Part shown: positions 33,712-46,832 of the stretch, piece by piece | Layout: each line of letters begins with the position of its first letter | Numbering within the stretch: position 1 is the first letter of the stretch | Source of the DNA: Hippophae tibetana | Taxonomy: Eukaryota > Streptophyta > Magnoliopsida > Rosales > Elaeagnaceae | Assembly: GCA_037013495.1 (NCBI GenBank) | Contig: CM072811.1 | Location: 19,949,659-20,013,658 of the forward strand | Direction of reading: 5' to 3' | DNA length: 64,000 nt | Position numbers and translations under genes: made by a program | The notes under the pieces: generated by a model | Seen by the model: the letters and a program-made list of their open reading frames with translations, nothing else | What the model was told of the DNA's origin: nothing | The model's database searches: none

Positions 33712-36369
33712 AACAGTCCATTACACAAACTAACTAATTGATTAATTTTGGGGTTAGAGGTCTCATACCATAATTATCCAAATAATTTTAAAAAAATACT
33801 TATATTACTGAAGAAATCTAAGAATCTTTATTATGGAGTTCTACAAATTTGAAAATTAAACACATGAAATTGACACTCAAAGCAAGATTAGGGAATAGTA
33901 AGAGAACTTGGTCGACAATCTTGGGCATGATAAGGGTACTACGATCGAGTACTTTCATAACAACACTTTCACATGTCTCTGTGTTCCAAACAAATTTTAA
34001 TTTTGCAAACTAAAGATTCCTATTCGTATGAACAATTGCACGAAGGTTAATTTCTCTTTTGATTCAAATAGATAACGGGACCTAAATGAAGAATAGAGAT
34101 GTCAACTTATGAAATCTTTTTGTGAGTTTTATACCAATTCGGTTAAACTGGTCTCACAAATATGAATTAAGTAAATAATACAACAAAAGTATACAACAAT
34201 ATGCTTGATTCAACACACAACAAAAAAACTCCCACTAATAAGAAAGAACAAACTACAGTAAGAAAACTAATGACAGTACAGACTCTTGTCCAAATTAGCA
34301 ACATGCATAAACAAACTACACAATAAATAACATGAGACAAGAATGCATACATAAACAACAAATGATTTCCAATCAATTTAAGACTTCATATATAGAAATA
34401 TATTCGGGAAATGATGATTGTACTTTCATTGCATGCGATCAAACAAAACTTAGCATATCTAAAAATAGAGCCTGACACTTGGTACACAACCACGGTAAGA
34501 AGATACAGACTCTTTAGAGACTTACACTAAACTCGCATGCAGATAAAAGATAGATTATATTAACATACAATCTAGTCATGCATGATTACAAAGAAGTATA
34601 AGACCTAATAAACAATTAGATTGAGGAGATACTAACTCCTTAAAGACTCAACCCAAATAGATAAACAATAGAGAGATAAATTCCTGATTGATAATCATAA
34701 CTGCCGTAAAAATAATCACAAACAGACAATATAATAAAGCAAAAAAAATAGTATTTAGAAAACAGAAAGCAGGTGATAAATATTAAAAGCTTTCTATTCA
34801 TAGTTTAAACCTCAATATTTAGGAACATACACCATCTAAACTCTAATTTCACTAGCCACACATTTTGAGCATGCATAACACTAGATATAATAACATAGAC
34901 CCACATAAAAATTCTATATATGTGGTAATATCCTCGGATTGTTTAAGGCAACTACTCAGCAACAAAAAATCTACTAAATAATAAAACAATTACAACTTTG
35001 ATAAAAATAAAAACACCAATACCTCTATCAGCGGTGACCTCTCCCTACTTTTTCTTCTTGATTCCACAATAACCTGGTTTGACACACAAACACGTCTTAC
35101 CTCCAAAGCCAACACTACCCAATGTAGTGTGATTAGAAACCATATGATAATAACATAAACAATGAGGACTACCCTCAATCATTAATAACCAGCCATCTCT
35201 GTGGGACACATAATCCACCATAAACCATCAAGGCACACACAATCCAATATGTGAGACTCAAATAATTTTACTCAACTCATTCTCATAATGAGGTTCTCAC
35301 ATAAGAAGAAAAGTTGCTCAAGGATAACTACCCATCAACACATGGCTTACACAGTCATGAATCACTAATATCAAGCAACACACAAGGTATTAGGGATCCA
35401 AAAATAGAAAATTAAGATGTCAATTTGATAAAGCTCTACTACATATTTTCTAGATGATAAAACAAGAAAAATGATGTGTATTTATAAACCACGACCAACC
35501 ACCTTTCCATAAACCTCACCAACCACCTTGCCAAGGTATGTGGTGAGGGGTGGGGTGTGACAAGGTATGTGGTGAGGGGTCAAAAAAATCTCATTTTTTT
35601 AATCCAAAAATTGTTGAGTAATATCCCTAAATACCTACATCGAAACTAACCTAAAAATCGCCAATCTTGATCTAACATGTATACTAAAAAAGCCATTCTT
35701 GTGGTGTGTAAAATACATGCTTTCAATCACAATATTCCTAACTATATATGTGTATACATTACTGGTGCACAATAACTAACCTTATATAGAAGAAAATAGA
35801 ACACTAAGTAAAAGTAAATAGACATTGTGTTTTGCACATGGGAAACCAACACACAGTTACAAAGTACAAATGGACTTACACTACATAACTCGGTATCACT
35901 CCAATCATAAGATGATCATGAAGATAACATAAAAATGTTTGTCCCCATGAACAAAACATCGATGCATACCCAAACCCAAAAAATACACCTAAAACAAGTG
36001 CATCCAACTTGTGCACTCTATCCATCTTCATGTAACAAATCATCCTCTTTCACTCTAAGACATGAGGGCTTCAACACCAATACACATAACACATATAGAG
36101 CTTGAAGACTTCAATGTATTTATGTAATCTTCACATGTGAAACAAACACAAACCTTATGAGTTTATCACACAGAAACAGAGTATAGCCTATCATGTTACC
36201 CCTACATAGGTACACACTGATAGGCTAAGTACAATAAACATGTAGTACAAACAAAAAAATCCACATGAAACACAAGTATGTAGACTCCCCCTAAACATAT
36301 AAAACACTTTCCATAAGTGTATGCATATCAAATAACCATAATGCAATGCAAACTACATTCATTATCTTA
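33712..36369. other. Spacer without recognised genes
   Basis: No coding frame of note. A 21-bp direct repeat around ACAAGGTATGTGGTGAGGGG lies at 35532-35581. TAGCCTATCA and TGATAGGCTA form a small inverted pair at about 36185-36226. A purine tract (GTTTAGGGGGAGTCTAC on minus) near 36280 looks like the polypurine tract of a lost LTR element. Confidence 0.4.
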
Positions 36370-37777
36370 TGGATTACACTCACGCATTTAATAGCACATG
36401 CTTATAAATTTGAAATTATTTTTTATGCTAAAATATTTATTTAATTTATGAAATTAACAATTAGTTATCTCTTAAATAGATGTATTTAAATATTTTTTAG
36501 ATGTATCTTAATATGTTTAAGATAAGTTTTAAAAAATAATTTTTTTATAATATTAAGGTTTTTTATAGAATTTGAAAAACTAAACTCAAAATATATTTAA
36601 CCCTGATACTATTATGTTATGATTATTATTAATATATATAGATACATTGTTGAAAAACATGTGGTGGGATAGAAGTTAGAATTACAGAAGCTACCACTGC
36701 CGAACACTGCCGAAAACTTTTAACAAAATAGATATATCAAGAGTGGTGGCAATTGAAAGTTAATATAGTTCTTCTTTAAATGTATCGGGGCAATTCACTT
36801 GATTTACTCTAATCCCACGTACAAGTCAACTTGTTCAATTTTGTGCCCATCATCAGAATAGCACTACTTGGAATATCATTATTAAAAAGTAAGTAATCAA
36901 TATAAGGTGAGTAACCAATATAAGCTGGGACATTAGTTTTGTGGGGATAGTTTCTAAAAACTTCTTCCATAAGAATTTAATGATTTTTAATTATAATATT
37001 TTCTTCATTAATGAATTATTAATAATTAGAGCATAAGGATTAAACAGGTTAGTTAATAACAAATCGATATAGTATATTTATTAATAAATTTATTTGGTAT
37101 TTTTTATATTTATATAGCTTCTTTTTTATTATATTTTTACATGTTTAAATTAAATAATTTTATGTGTGATCATAATTATTTGATTTGATTATTAAAATTC
37201 AAAGAAACTATTTTTATGGAACTTGTGGTTAATCTTTTTTGATCTAGAATTTACTAGTTAATTTAATTTAAGTGAGATATGTTTTGAATCATCTAGTTAG
37301 GATTATTCATTATGAAATATATTTTAGAACACATACGGACACTTGTGTTTTTTGTGCTAACACATTTTGTAGTTGATTTGATTAATGGAGAGCTTATTGA
37401 TATATTGGTCTGGAAACATGTCACGTTAATATTAGAAATTGTGAAAACATAGCAGAGACTCGTAAGTAAAGTACATTAGGGTAGTATCCAAGGGAGGATG
37501 GCATAAGACCGAGTTTGTATTTGAATATTTGATTTTCGTAGTGGAAAGTTAGGTGGTCTAGTGAACCGGTGGTTTTCTTCTTAGGTCATGATTATAGCTT
37601 AGGTTGCTCCCACCTAAAAATATCGAGTGTTGTTATTTTATTTCCGCACTTTATTCTTACACATGATTGCATGCATGACTGCTTTGTGTAGGTTATTAAG
37701 TTTTAAGTTGATAAAAATTAAAAATAACCTATTTACCCCCCTCTAGTTTAATTAGGTCTATATCTTATAAACTTTTA
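36370..37777 (+). repeat. 5' LTR of copy 2
   Basis: Aligns with 40401-41741. Shared blocks are ATGTGGTGGGATAGAAGTTA, TGAACACYGCCGAAAACTTT, TCCCACGTACAAGTCAACTT and CAATATAAGGTGAGTAACCA, which are nearly unchanged. It ends at ...AACTTTTAA next to the primer-binding site. Confidence 0.85.
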
Positions 37778-37779
37778 AT

Positions 37780-37792
37780 TGGTATCAAAGCC
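37780..37792 (+). other. Primer-binding site of copy 2
   Basis: TGGTATCAAAGCC directly after the 5' LTR. It complements the initiator tRNA-Met 3' end with one mismatch. Confidence 0.8.
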
Positions 37793-37833
37793 AACACTAG
37801 ATACACTTAGTTTTAATCGTACAGATTTTTATT

Positions 37834-38859
37834 ATGGATCATTTTATTGAGGATTATAGCTCAGATGATGAAGAAATTGATTTTTCTTTTCTCTCTAAAT
37901 ATAATGTTAAAAGTTCTAAAGAATTAGTTTCTAAATGTCATAGAGCCATATAAGAGAATAATAGTTTAAATACAAAAATAGAAAAATTAAATGAACAACT
38001 TGAGGCACATGAAAATTTTCTAATAAATTAAAAGAAGCGAATAATGTTTTGTAAGAACAAAATAATGCTTTGAATTTGAGTCTTATAGGTTTGAGAGAAG
38101 AAAATAATAAGCTTGTTGAAGATAATAAAAAAAGTATAAGAGCTCAAAGAATCATGTGAAGTAGTCGATAAACTTACCATTGGAGCTCAACAATTAGATA
38201 AAATATTGAGCATTGGTAAGTCACGTGGTGATACATATGGCTTTGGTTATAAGGATGAGAGTTTCACACCTTCAACATCAAAGACGACATTTATAAGGCC
38301 CTTAAACTCTACTCCTACTGTTACTACTTATTCATAAAGAACTATTACACCTATGGTAGAAATATTTGTTAAGTTTGTGTATGTCTGTCATCATTGTGGT
38401 AGGAAATGTCATATAAGACTAAAATGTAGATTTTTGAGGAATGCTTTTGAACTTAATCATTCTTTCCATGTTTCACATAGTAGGACCCATAAGCACCATC
38501 CATCTATGCATGCTACATCATATTCAAAGATGAATGAAAATTATAATAATATGTGCAAAAATTCTATTAGGAAGCATAAAGTTTTAGGTCTAAAGAGGCA
38601 AATAAAATTCAGTACTTTTAATACTATGACTCATTATCATCATCATATTATGCATACTGCATCTTCATTTGAGATGAATGAGAAAATTATAGCTAAGTCC
38701 AAGAACACGCCTATGAAGCCTAAGTTTGTTAAGTCCCAACCCAACAATATAGAGAAACCAAAATGCAAGAAAATGTGGGTTAGGAAAGGTTGTTTTTTCT
38801 GGTCACATGGTCATCTTTTATTCCTTCATCTAGGTATTTTTGTTAGAGTTCTTAAATAA
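37834..38859 (+). pseudogene. SIRE-like Gag remnant of copy 2
   Basis: Starts MDHFIEDYSSDDEEID, missing the N-terminal gag core that copy 1 still has. Then comes a coiled-coil-like part (IEKLNEQLEAHENF, LDKILSIGKSRGDTYGF), with stops. The open frame 38353-38859 has an intact CX2CX4HX4C zinc knuckle (CHHCGRKCHIRLKC) and a His-rich tail ending KPKCKKMWVRKG, the phrase that leads from Gag to protease in SIRE-type elements. Pol does not follow. The frame stops 27 codons later. Confidence 0.82.
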
Positions 38860-40400
38860 ACCTAGGTGAGCAATCTTTATTGTCTTTATTTTATTTATTA
38901 GTTAAACTTACAAAAAAAAAATAGAATCCTTATTTGGCCAACATGGTATTGAACTTATTCAACACTTATAGACATATAACCTTATTTTTAATGACTTAAA
39001 CTAATTTTGATATTTTTGTACATGTGATGATCGATGTTGACATGAACTTATTCACACACTCACAAACATGGATATATGTTATGCTTGAAGTTTATGAATT
39101 TTCTTGAAAGACTCTAAGACTTCAACTAATCTTGACTGTAAAATTGTGTTGAGTTCTATTTCTTATTTTTTGAAACTTTACCATATAGAGGCACCTAGTA
39201 TTGAGAGGGTTACCTTACAACTAGTGTGAAAGTCATTATGTTAGGTTTATGGCTCGTGCAAAAAAAAATTATGCAAAAAACGACTACTTATAAATCTTGT
39301 ACATTGAATGCATAAAAGGAAAGAGCCAATAGAGGTTAAAAAAATAAAAAAAATATATCATTTACCTCATATATAAAATAAAAAAAAATCTAAGTCTTCT
39401 TTTAATAGATATATTTTATTTTGTGAGATTGAAGACTCGATTATAATTTTACATGATAGATAATATTTTTTCTTTTGAGACTTTTTTGATTGATCATAAA
39501 TGACTTAATTGGTATATTTGTGGAGTTTAAACATATATACTGATTTTAAATAAATATCAACATGTCATTATATGTATGAAGTGTGACTATTCTACTCTAC
39601 TTGCGTATTTATACAATATATAATCAAAAATTGAGTTAAAAAATGAAAGAAAAAAAAAAGATGAGTTCTTAATTGGTTGTGTGCTCATTTGTGATTGAAT
39701 GAGTTTAGTACCTTTATGTGGTTATTTTTGAAAATTTCAAAAAACAAATATTCAGATTTTATTTCATTTACATCTTTTTTTTCTTTATTACCTTTTTAAT
39801 TGGTTTCTAAGTTAGAGAGTTATTGAATGTAGGGGGAGTTTAAAGCACATTGCACTTCTACAATACTATATCTTTAGGAAGAGTTTAGCTTCATTGTTTT
39901 GTCCTTCTCGTATGTCAAAAATGGGGAGAGAATAATGTATTTTACTTCTATATTTTTATTTTGTTATACATATAGGGGAGAACATATTTAATTAAGTTTG
40001 ATTGGTATGAATGCACACTACATGATTATTCTTTACACTTTGCTTATTTTTATGTAAACTGAATTAATGTACAATGAAACTTTAAAGCCAAGTTGTTGTT
40101 CGCTTTGCCTATGTCATTTCAGTTATTTACAAGCTTTTCAAGTTGCAACGAAGATGGATTCGTCGGACCATAGAATAGTTCCACTGTGAAGTCTAGAACA
40201 TTAGCGAGAGAGAGATTTTGCAACACGAAAAGGTCAAAGGGAGAATTTTTAAGGATTATAAGTTTTAGTTATTTTCGTGGGTAAAATATTTACCTGTAAA
40301 CTTATTTTAAGCTTGTTATTAAGTCTATCAAATAAAGTTGAAGAAACATCAGAATTTCAGATAGTCATAATTTAAGTATATCTGTTATAACTATAACACA

Positions 40401-41741
40401 TAGAATTACATTTACGTATTTAATAACACATGTTCATAAATCTGAAATTATTTTTCTGTTAAAATATTTATTTAAACTTGAATTTATTTATGAAATTATT
40501 AATTAGTTATCACTTATATAAACGTGTCTTAATAATTTTGTTTTAAAACAATAATTTTTTTATAATATTAAGATATTTTATGGATTTTGAAAAACTAAAC
40601 TCAAAATATTATCAATATATATAGATACATTAGTGTTGAAAAATATGTGGTGGGATAGAAGTTAGAACTGCAGAAGCTGCCGCTGCTGAACACCGCCGAA
40701 AACTTTTAAGAAAATAGATATATCAAAGTGGGGGCAATTGAAAGTTAATATAGTTCATCTTTAAATGTATTGGGGCAATTCACTTGATTTACTCTAATCC
40801 CACGTACAAGTCAACTTGTTCAATTTTGTGTCCATCATCAGAATAGCACTGCTTGGAATATCATTATTAAAAAGTACGTAATCAATATAAGGTGAGTAAC
40901 CAATATAAGCTGGGACATTAGTTTTGTGGGGATAGTTTTTAAAAACTTCTTCCGGTAAGAATTTAATGATTTTATAATTATAATATTTTCTTGATTAATA
41001 AATTATTAATAATTAGAGCATAAATGATTAAACATGTTAGTTAATAACAAATCGATATCCTATAATTATTAGTAAATTTATTTGATATTTTTATATTTAT
41101 ATAGCTTTTTTATTATATTTTTACATATTTAAATTAAATAATTTTTTGTGTGATCATAATGATTTTATTTGATTATTAAAATTCATAGAAACTATTTTTA
41201 TGGAACTTGTGTTTAATCTTTTTACTCTAAAATTTGTTAGTTAATTTGATTTGAGTGACATATGTTTTGAATCATCTAATTAAAATTATTTATTATTAAA
41301 TTCATTATAAAACACACATGAATACTTGTGTTTTTTGTGATAATCCATTTTGCAGTTGATTTGTGAACAATTTGATTAAAAATGAGCTTATTGAAACATT
41401 GGTCTAAAAATAACCCATGTTAATATTAAAAACTGTGAAAACAGAGTAAGAACTCGTAGGAGGGTAACATAAGATCAAGTTTGTACTTGAATATTTGATT
41501 TTTATAATGGAAAGTTATGTGTTCGATGGACCGATATGTTTTCTCTTAGGTCATGATTGTGGCCTAAGTTATTTTCAACTAAAAATATCGTGTGTTATTA
41601 TTTTATTTTCTCACTTTATTCTTAAACGCGATTACATGCATGCTCACTTTATTTAGGTTATTAAGTTATAAATTAATAAAAATTAAAAATAACATATTTA
41701 TCATCTCTAAGTTAATTAATTTTATATCTTATAAACTTTCA
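40401..41741 (+). repeat. 3' LTR of copy 2
   Basis: Partner of 36370-37777. It ends ...AACTTTCA (41741). Confidence 0.85.
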
Positions 41742-42270
41742 ATCTAGAAAGAAACATCAAATTTTTATTTTACTCAAAAAGAAACTTGCAATCTCCATCC
41801 TACAAAAGCAAACTTATTGGATGTTTAATCTACTATTAGAAAATTAAAAAATCTCTAAAGGCATGTGAAAGGCAATTAAAAAAAAAGGGAAGGGTTTTTA
41901 ACGTCCTACACACCCTTAAACCTATACAATATTTTTTAGAAAAAAGAAAAAGAACGAAAAAAATCTACTAGCAAGAATACAAAGACAGTCACGTAAATGG
42001 TTCTTAAGGAAGGTTAAATGCATATAATGCTGAAAATAAGTAAAACAAACAACTAAAAAAATACTCAAACTCGTGTCTATTTCGTGGTATTCTCAGCCAC
42101 ATGTAAAGAATAGTAGTTCGGATAACCTTAAATCATCAGCTCTGATTGCCGGTACAATTTGTGTTGGATTTTAAGAAACACACGTTCACTTCAGAAGAGG
42201 ACAAAGGCAGGAATCACAAAATAATTCGTCAACACTACCACTTCAAATTCATTTGGATTTTGGAACTCCT
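41742..42270. other. Spacer and flank of the HWS-like pseudogene
   Basis: No gene seen. On the minus strand the sequence left of 42271 follows the former stop codon of the pseudogene and is probably its 3' UTR. Confidence 0.4.
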
Positions 42271-43290
42271 TTACGGGGGCGATTTCAAGTCTAGGTTCAA
42301 AACAAAAGCCAGTAAAGAGCTGAAGAGAGAACCTCTTTGTCACTGGGCATTTCTGTGACCATTTCCACTGCTTCAGGTTCATGTCAAAAGTAAGCAGAGC
42401 TGGTGCGCAATAGCTTTGAATGTATATCAAATCATCTGTCCCACAACTGGATCAATTTCACCAAATCCTTGGAAAATCTTGTGAGGCAAACGTGCTACTT
42501 CCTGCCACTCCTTTCCATTCAGAATCCAGACTCCAATTCCTGTAATTATGCCGGGCCGGTCATGTTTGCCAATACCCTCCGACCATCACAAGTTTCTCCT
42601 TCAAGTTCATCAAACGACCACAGGTCAAAGGGCAAGGCACCGGAATGAAATTTCTTAATAACAGCCTGTGGGAAGATCCAGTAAAGAGATTATGCATAAC
42701 TAGAGCAAGACGATTTTCAGGTATCCTGCCTCCAGTTGAGTAAATCAAGAAGTACAAGACCCCATCACAAATAACACTCTCATCCCCGGCTCTCCAGCCA
42801 GTCAAAACCTCTGACAAAGAACTCACCCACGTCATTGTTTCTGAATCATATGTACGTATTGAGATATCCCATTGGAAAAAATTACCAGGGACTTCCTTAG
42901 ATTTTACAATTGAGATAGTATAATTGTGTGATATCCTGTTAGTGGCAATTGCCAGAGCAGAGTAATCAGAAAATATCATGCCAGGGGGCTCCTCTAACTT
43001 CTTCCATTGCTTAGTTATCGGGTTGCAAATACATAACTCACTTCTACTGTCATTGTCCATGAAAGCCACAAGATGAAGCAATGAACCAATTTGATGCCTG
43101 ATTACAGGGAAGTTCAATTCCACACCACTTTCGGAGAATAGGATCATAGGCATAACCAACTACTTCATTAGAGTTTGTAAACATGTAATACCAAGGCTTT
43201 TTTGATAGAAGACGAGAAAAGTCACATATAAACCACGACAATTTCATTTCATCTTGTTATAAATTAACACTTAAGGAATTAAAAATTGGA
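42271..43290 (-). pseudogene. HWS: HAWAIIAN SKIRT-like F-box/kelch pseudogene
   Basis: HWS is the F-box subunit of an SCF ubiquitin ligase that affects organ separation and the microRNA pathway. The family protein is about 410 residues in one coding exon. Here the kelch part is clear: KPWYYMFTNSNEVVGYAYDP, LPCNQASNWFIASSCGF, FMDNDSRSELCICNPITKQW, IVKSKEVPGNFFQWDISIRT, LTGWRAGDESVICDGVLYFL, CPLTCGRLMNLKEKLVMVGG, SYCAPALLTFDMNLKQWKWS, LFTGFCFEPRLEIAP. The F-box is absent: similarity fades near 43290, just after a KR-stop-NEIV remnant of KRWNEIV. Lesions visible: about 8 nt missing near 43066, one extra base near 42575, a loss near 42441, and an extra C in a run of five at 42275-42279 that removes the stop codon. 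The rest of the coding sequence is well kept, so inactivation looks recent. Confidence 0.9.
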
Positions 43291-44671
43291 TCTAATTTTG
43301 ATTACATAAATATATAATAATAAATAATAGAAAAATAATAAACAGTGAGAAAAATAGATGTTACAAAATGATTTAAGTGGTTCAATTTTTAAATGTAAAA
43401 AATATACTCCACTGATAACAATATATTGAGAAAAAATTCACTAATAATCAAATATATATACAAATACTAATAATCCGAAAGCTTCACAAAATATATCAAG
43501 AAAATCTAAATACATCTACAAAATAACTTATTTTAATTTACTGATAATATATATAACAAAATAAATTAACAAACTTGTTATTAGAAATCTGTACCATTTC
43601 AATAACCAAAATCAAGATTCAATTGCATATTTGATGAGCTGCCTTATATCAACAAAACCCAAAGTGAGTAGTTTCTCAAATAGTAGTAAAACAGAAAATG
43701 CACCTGAAGATCTCTCAATTGCAAAAGTGCCTGCAATATGACACCTTATATTTTGCCTGAGAAACGGATGGTAATGACTTTGGTAGACAGAGGTAGGAGC
43801 GGAGCAATTAATTTTCAAATAAACCTCTTGTCTCTTTTCTCCTGCGACAGCTTTCTGCTGCCACCAAACCATAAATATATATTAACTCTGACTAGTTTAG
43901 ATCATGAAGAATCAGCAAACAAGACATGTGGGCCAATAAGTGAAACCTGATAGCAGATCAAAAATAACAAATTATGACAACAAATCAATATTAGCAACAT
44001 TCACAATAAAAGAACTATAAGATTAATTGGCTTCTCGTATATTTCCAGAAAGAAAAATGCAGATGTTAAAAGGGAACTCTCAAACTTTGCAAATGATAAT
44101 AAGTTTGTAAGCATGACATATTTTAAAGAGAATGAGAAATAGGGGAGATTTCAGATATCCAGATTATTGAACAATGAAAGACTCCTAAATCTCTAATTTC
44201 CAAACGAAGTAGAACTCAGCATTAGGAAGACATCAATTTCTTTTTTCTTTCTCAAAATCTAAGAAATTAATACATACTCAAGATTTAAGAAAAGCTTCAA
44301 CAGAATTTAGCTAACAAATGAAGTTACCTGCGAACTCAGAAGGAAATTGTATCAAATCTTAAGAACTTTGAGCCGCACATGAGAAAATGCACACAGAAAA
44401 GAAAAGCCAAAGAAAGAACACATTTCAAGGATACAGAGGTTTCTGAATTCTGATAAGCCGCAACCGAACAACAGTGAACAAAAGTGAGCAACCCATGTAA
44501 TTATAAAAGGGTGAAACCAATTGAATGTCCATGACCAAATTATAAGTAGTGGAAATTTTTTAACCAGATTACTGGCTCAAATGAGACTGTTAATGCCTAT
44601 AAAAATCTCTTACACAAGGAAAAGCGAGCAACCTTCTGTGGTTTAAATATTAAACCCTATAGAGTTATTAA
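43291..44671. other. Possible 5' region of the HWS-like pseudogene
   Basis: AT-rich DNA to 43600, then more balanced composition to about 44500. A minus-strand frame at 43612-43872 has no recognised similarity. HWS genes have introns in the 5' UTR, so part of this may be the old leader, but nothing proves it. Confidence 0.35.
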
Positions 44672-44960
44672 TGTGACCCATCCGTTCATTCTCCTGTTTT
44701 CAATTTTTAATTCATTTTTATTTAACGGATCATTAAGTGTTATCCAAACGTTTCTGTCATTGAAGAGTCATAATATATCGGTTATGACTAAAAACTAGTA
44801 AGAGTATCAATGTTTTGATGGAAAACACGACAACAAAAAAGGTATTATAATCTCTAAACTAAACACACAATTTTAACGTAATACATTATCTAATTTGAGT
44901 GTTATTACGAGTTTAGAAGTTTATAACACATAGAACAAAAAAGTTTTTGATTGTTTTGGA
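44672..44960 (+). repeat. 5' LTR of the Tnt1-like element
   Basis: Aligns with 52191-52480. Its right end is uncertain because other sequence follows and no primer-binding site is visible next to it. Confidence 0.7.
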
Positions 44961-44999
44961 ATGATATAATTAACTTTTTTATTCTAATTGAGGTCATGA

Positions 45000-45215
45000 A
45001 TTAATTGGAAATTCAATTATGACAATTTGATAAAAAGAACATCGATTTTTGTCACCAAAATCGCAAGAAACCGCCAAGCCTCCATTCGGGTTGTAACCAA
45101 GTCCCATAACCTGACTGGGAGGTTGAAGAAAAAAAAACAACTTTGCCATTTGCAAGAATCGCAAGTCTCCTGCGTGAGAATTAACCTTCTTACCCATTGG
45201 ACTACAATAGATTTG
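45000..45215 (-). mobile_element. Candidate tRNA-derived SINE
   Basis: On the minus strand it starts near 45212 with TAGTCCAATGGGTAA, close to the A box of RNA polymerase III promoters (TRGCNNAGYNGG). About 30 bp later is CTTGCGATTCTTGC, a weak B box (GGTTCGANTCC). The body holds CCCAGTCAGGTTATGGGACT and ends in T/A-rich DNA. It sits beside the copia 5' LTR. The frame open across it is a by-product. Confidence 0.35.
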
Positions 45216-45236
45216 TGTTATTTTGATATAAGTCTT

Positions 45237-45261
45237 TATATATATATATATATATATATAT
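45237..45261. repeat. (TA)n microsatellite
   Basis: About 12 TA units just to the right of the SINE-like block. Confidence 0.9.
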
Positions 45262-46039
45262 TCATAATTTGTTTATTATTTATTTATTGAATTAAAAAAA
45301 ATATAATTTTAATATGATTAATTTGTTTATGTTTAAAATTTATTTATGTTTAAATATATTATGCTTAAATTATTTATTTTGATATTTATATATATATAAA
45401 TTTTGTAATTAATTATACATATAAAATTTGGTTAAATAATTTAAGCATAATGAAATTAATTGTTAATGACTCTTTATAAATTTAATTTGTACTTATATTA
45501 TTTATTTTACTGGTATAATTTACTATCATTTCTTTATACATAAAATTTTAAGTTAGATAATATTTATACATTTGGAATTAAATTAATATTGTTTACAATT
45601 TTATGTAATAATTGAGTCTAAAGATTTAGTTAATGTTTAAGTGATTTATGTAGTTTAATTAATTAGGGAGTAGCCACAACATCTTTAATTAATTAAAACT
45701 ATATAATAAGGTTTATTTATGATTACATTTATAAAATAAAATTAATTATAATTAATCATATGTAATATAATAAATCTTATCTCACAAGAATTTTTATTAT
45801 ATTTTTGTATGATTAATTAGGATAGAATATCAATTTATATTTTCTAATTTATCTATAGGGATTAGAAAAATGAATATAATTTGATAATTTTATCGTAAAG
45901 TTAAAATAAATATAATTAAATTGGAACTTTAACCACTAGTAAGTTTTATGTCACTAGATTCATATTTTTCCATGATTTACATTGGTAAAGATTGACTTTT
46001 ATTTAGGTCTTAAATTTTAGTAAGTATATAATCTTTAAT

Positions 46040-46640
46040 TGTAGCTTCTCAACTTGCAAATTTCTCTGATATTCGATGTGACATTCTCGAATTAAAAAAA
46101 GATAATTATAAAGTATGGAAGGAAAGAATTCTCCTTCATTTAGGGTGGATGTATATTGACTATGCTATTAGGAAAAAAGAACCATCTAAAATTACTGAAA
46201 CCAACACTCTAGTGAATATCACCCTTTATGAACAATGGGAGCAATCACCTTAGCGGGATGTTCATTAAGACTAAGATTTTTGCTAGTATTCGTGATTCTG
46301 TTGATCAACATAACAATGTTCCGGACCTACTAAAAGCCATTGATGATTAGTTAGTCACTTCAAATAATGTTTTGGCAAGCACCCTTATTATGAAGTTTTC
46401 TTCCTTAAGACTCATCATTGGGAAAGGAAAATCTCAAAACAAACAGAAAGGGAAAAGGATAATTCCATCTCAGGTTGATATTATGAAAGAAGCCAAATCT
46501 TTTTTTTTTTGTAAAAAGTAGGGACATATGAAGAAAGAATGTATCAAATTCCAGAAATGGCTAAAGGGTAAAGGTAATCCAACCTCGTTTATTTGTTATG
46601 AATCTAATATGGTTGTTAATATTAACACCTAGTAGATTAA
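46040..46640 (+). pseudogene. Tnt1-like Gag remnant
   Basis: LKKDNYKVWKERILLHLGWM followed by YIDYAIRKKEPSK is the Gag N-terminal domain of Tnt1-type elements. SNNVLASTLIMKFSSLRL follows after stops. The zinc knuckle reads FFCKK-stop-GHMKKECIKF: a stop replaces one residue, and the final Cys is kept. It ends near ICYESNMVVNINT. Confidence 0.8.
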
Positions 46641-46832
46641 TTTTGGATTTACAATCCATGTTACAAACTCCTTATATGTTATACCAAACCTAAGGAAGCC
46701 AATAAGAAGTGAGCAATAAATCTTATATGGCAACAAGATGGGCTCACATGTGGAGGTTGTAAGGACATATAGTTTGATTTTAAGTAGTGATTTTGTTTTA
46801 TAACTTTTTATGTTCCAAGTTTCTCTAGAAAT

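Larger units (their letters stand above)
36370..41741 (+). mobile_element. Gag-only LTR retrotransposon, family A-related copy 2
   Basis: Two LTRs (36370-37777 and 40401-41741) flank a 2.6 kb interior. The primer-binding site TGGTATCAAAGCC (37780-37792) follows the first LTR. The interior has gag remains (37834-38859) and then non-coding DNA with purine tracts (GTAGGGGGAG near 39831). No pol is present. The interior and the 3' half of the LTR match the copies at 3302-9793 and 58245-64000, but the 5' half of the LTR is unrelated to theirs and lacks the GATCGATC-rich segment. Confidence 0.82.

Noticed and set aside
34990..35178. 62-codon minus-strand frame, hydrophobic start
   Set aside because: Short, in AT-rich spacer, no recognisable domain and no neighbouring exon pieces.
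43612..43872. 86-codon minus-strand frame upstream of the HWS-like pseudogene
   Set aside because: No F-box or other motif could be read in it; considered as the missing N-terminus and dismissed.
44994..45197. 67-codon minus-strand frame (MGKKVNSHAGDL...)
   Set aside because: It lies across the SINE-like block and looks like translated non-coding repeat.
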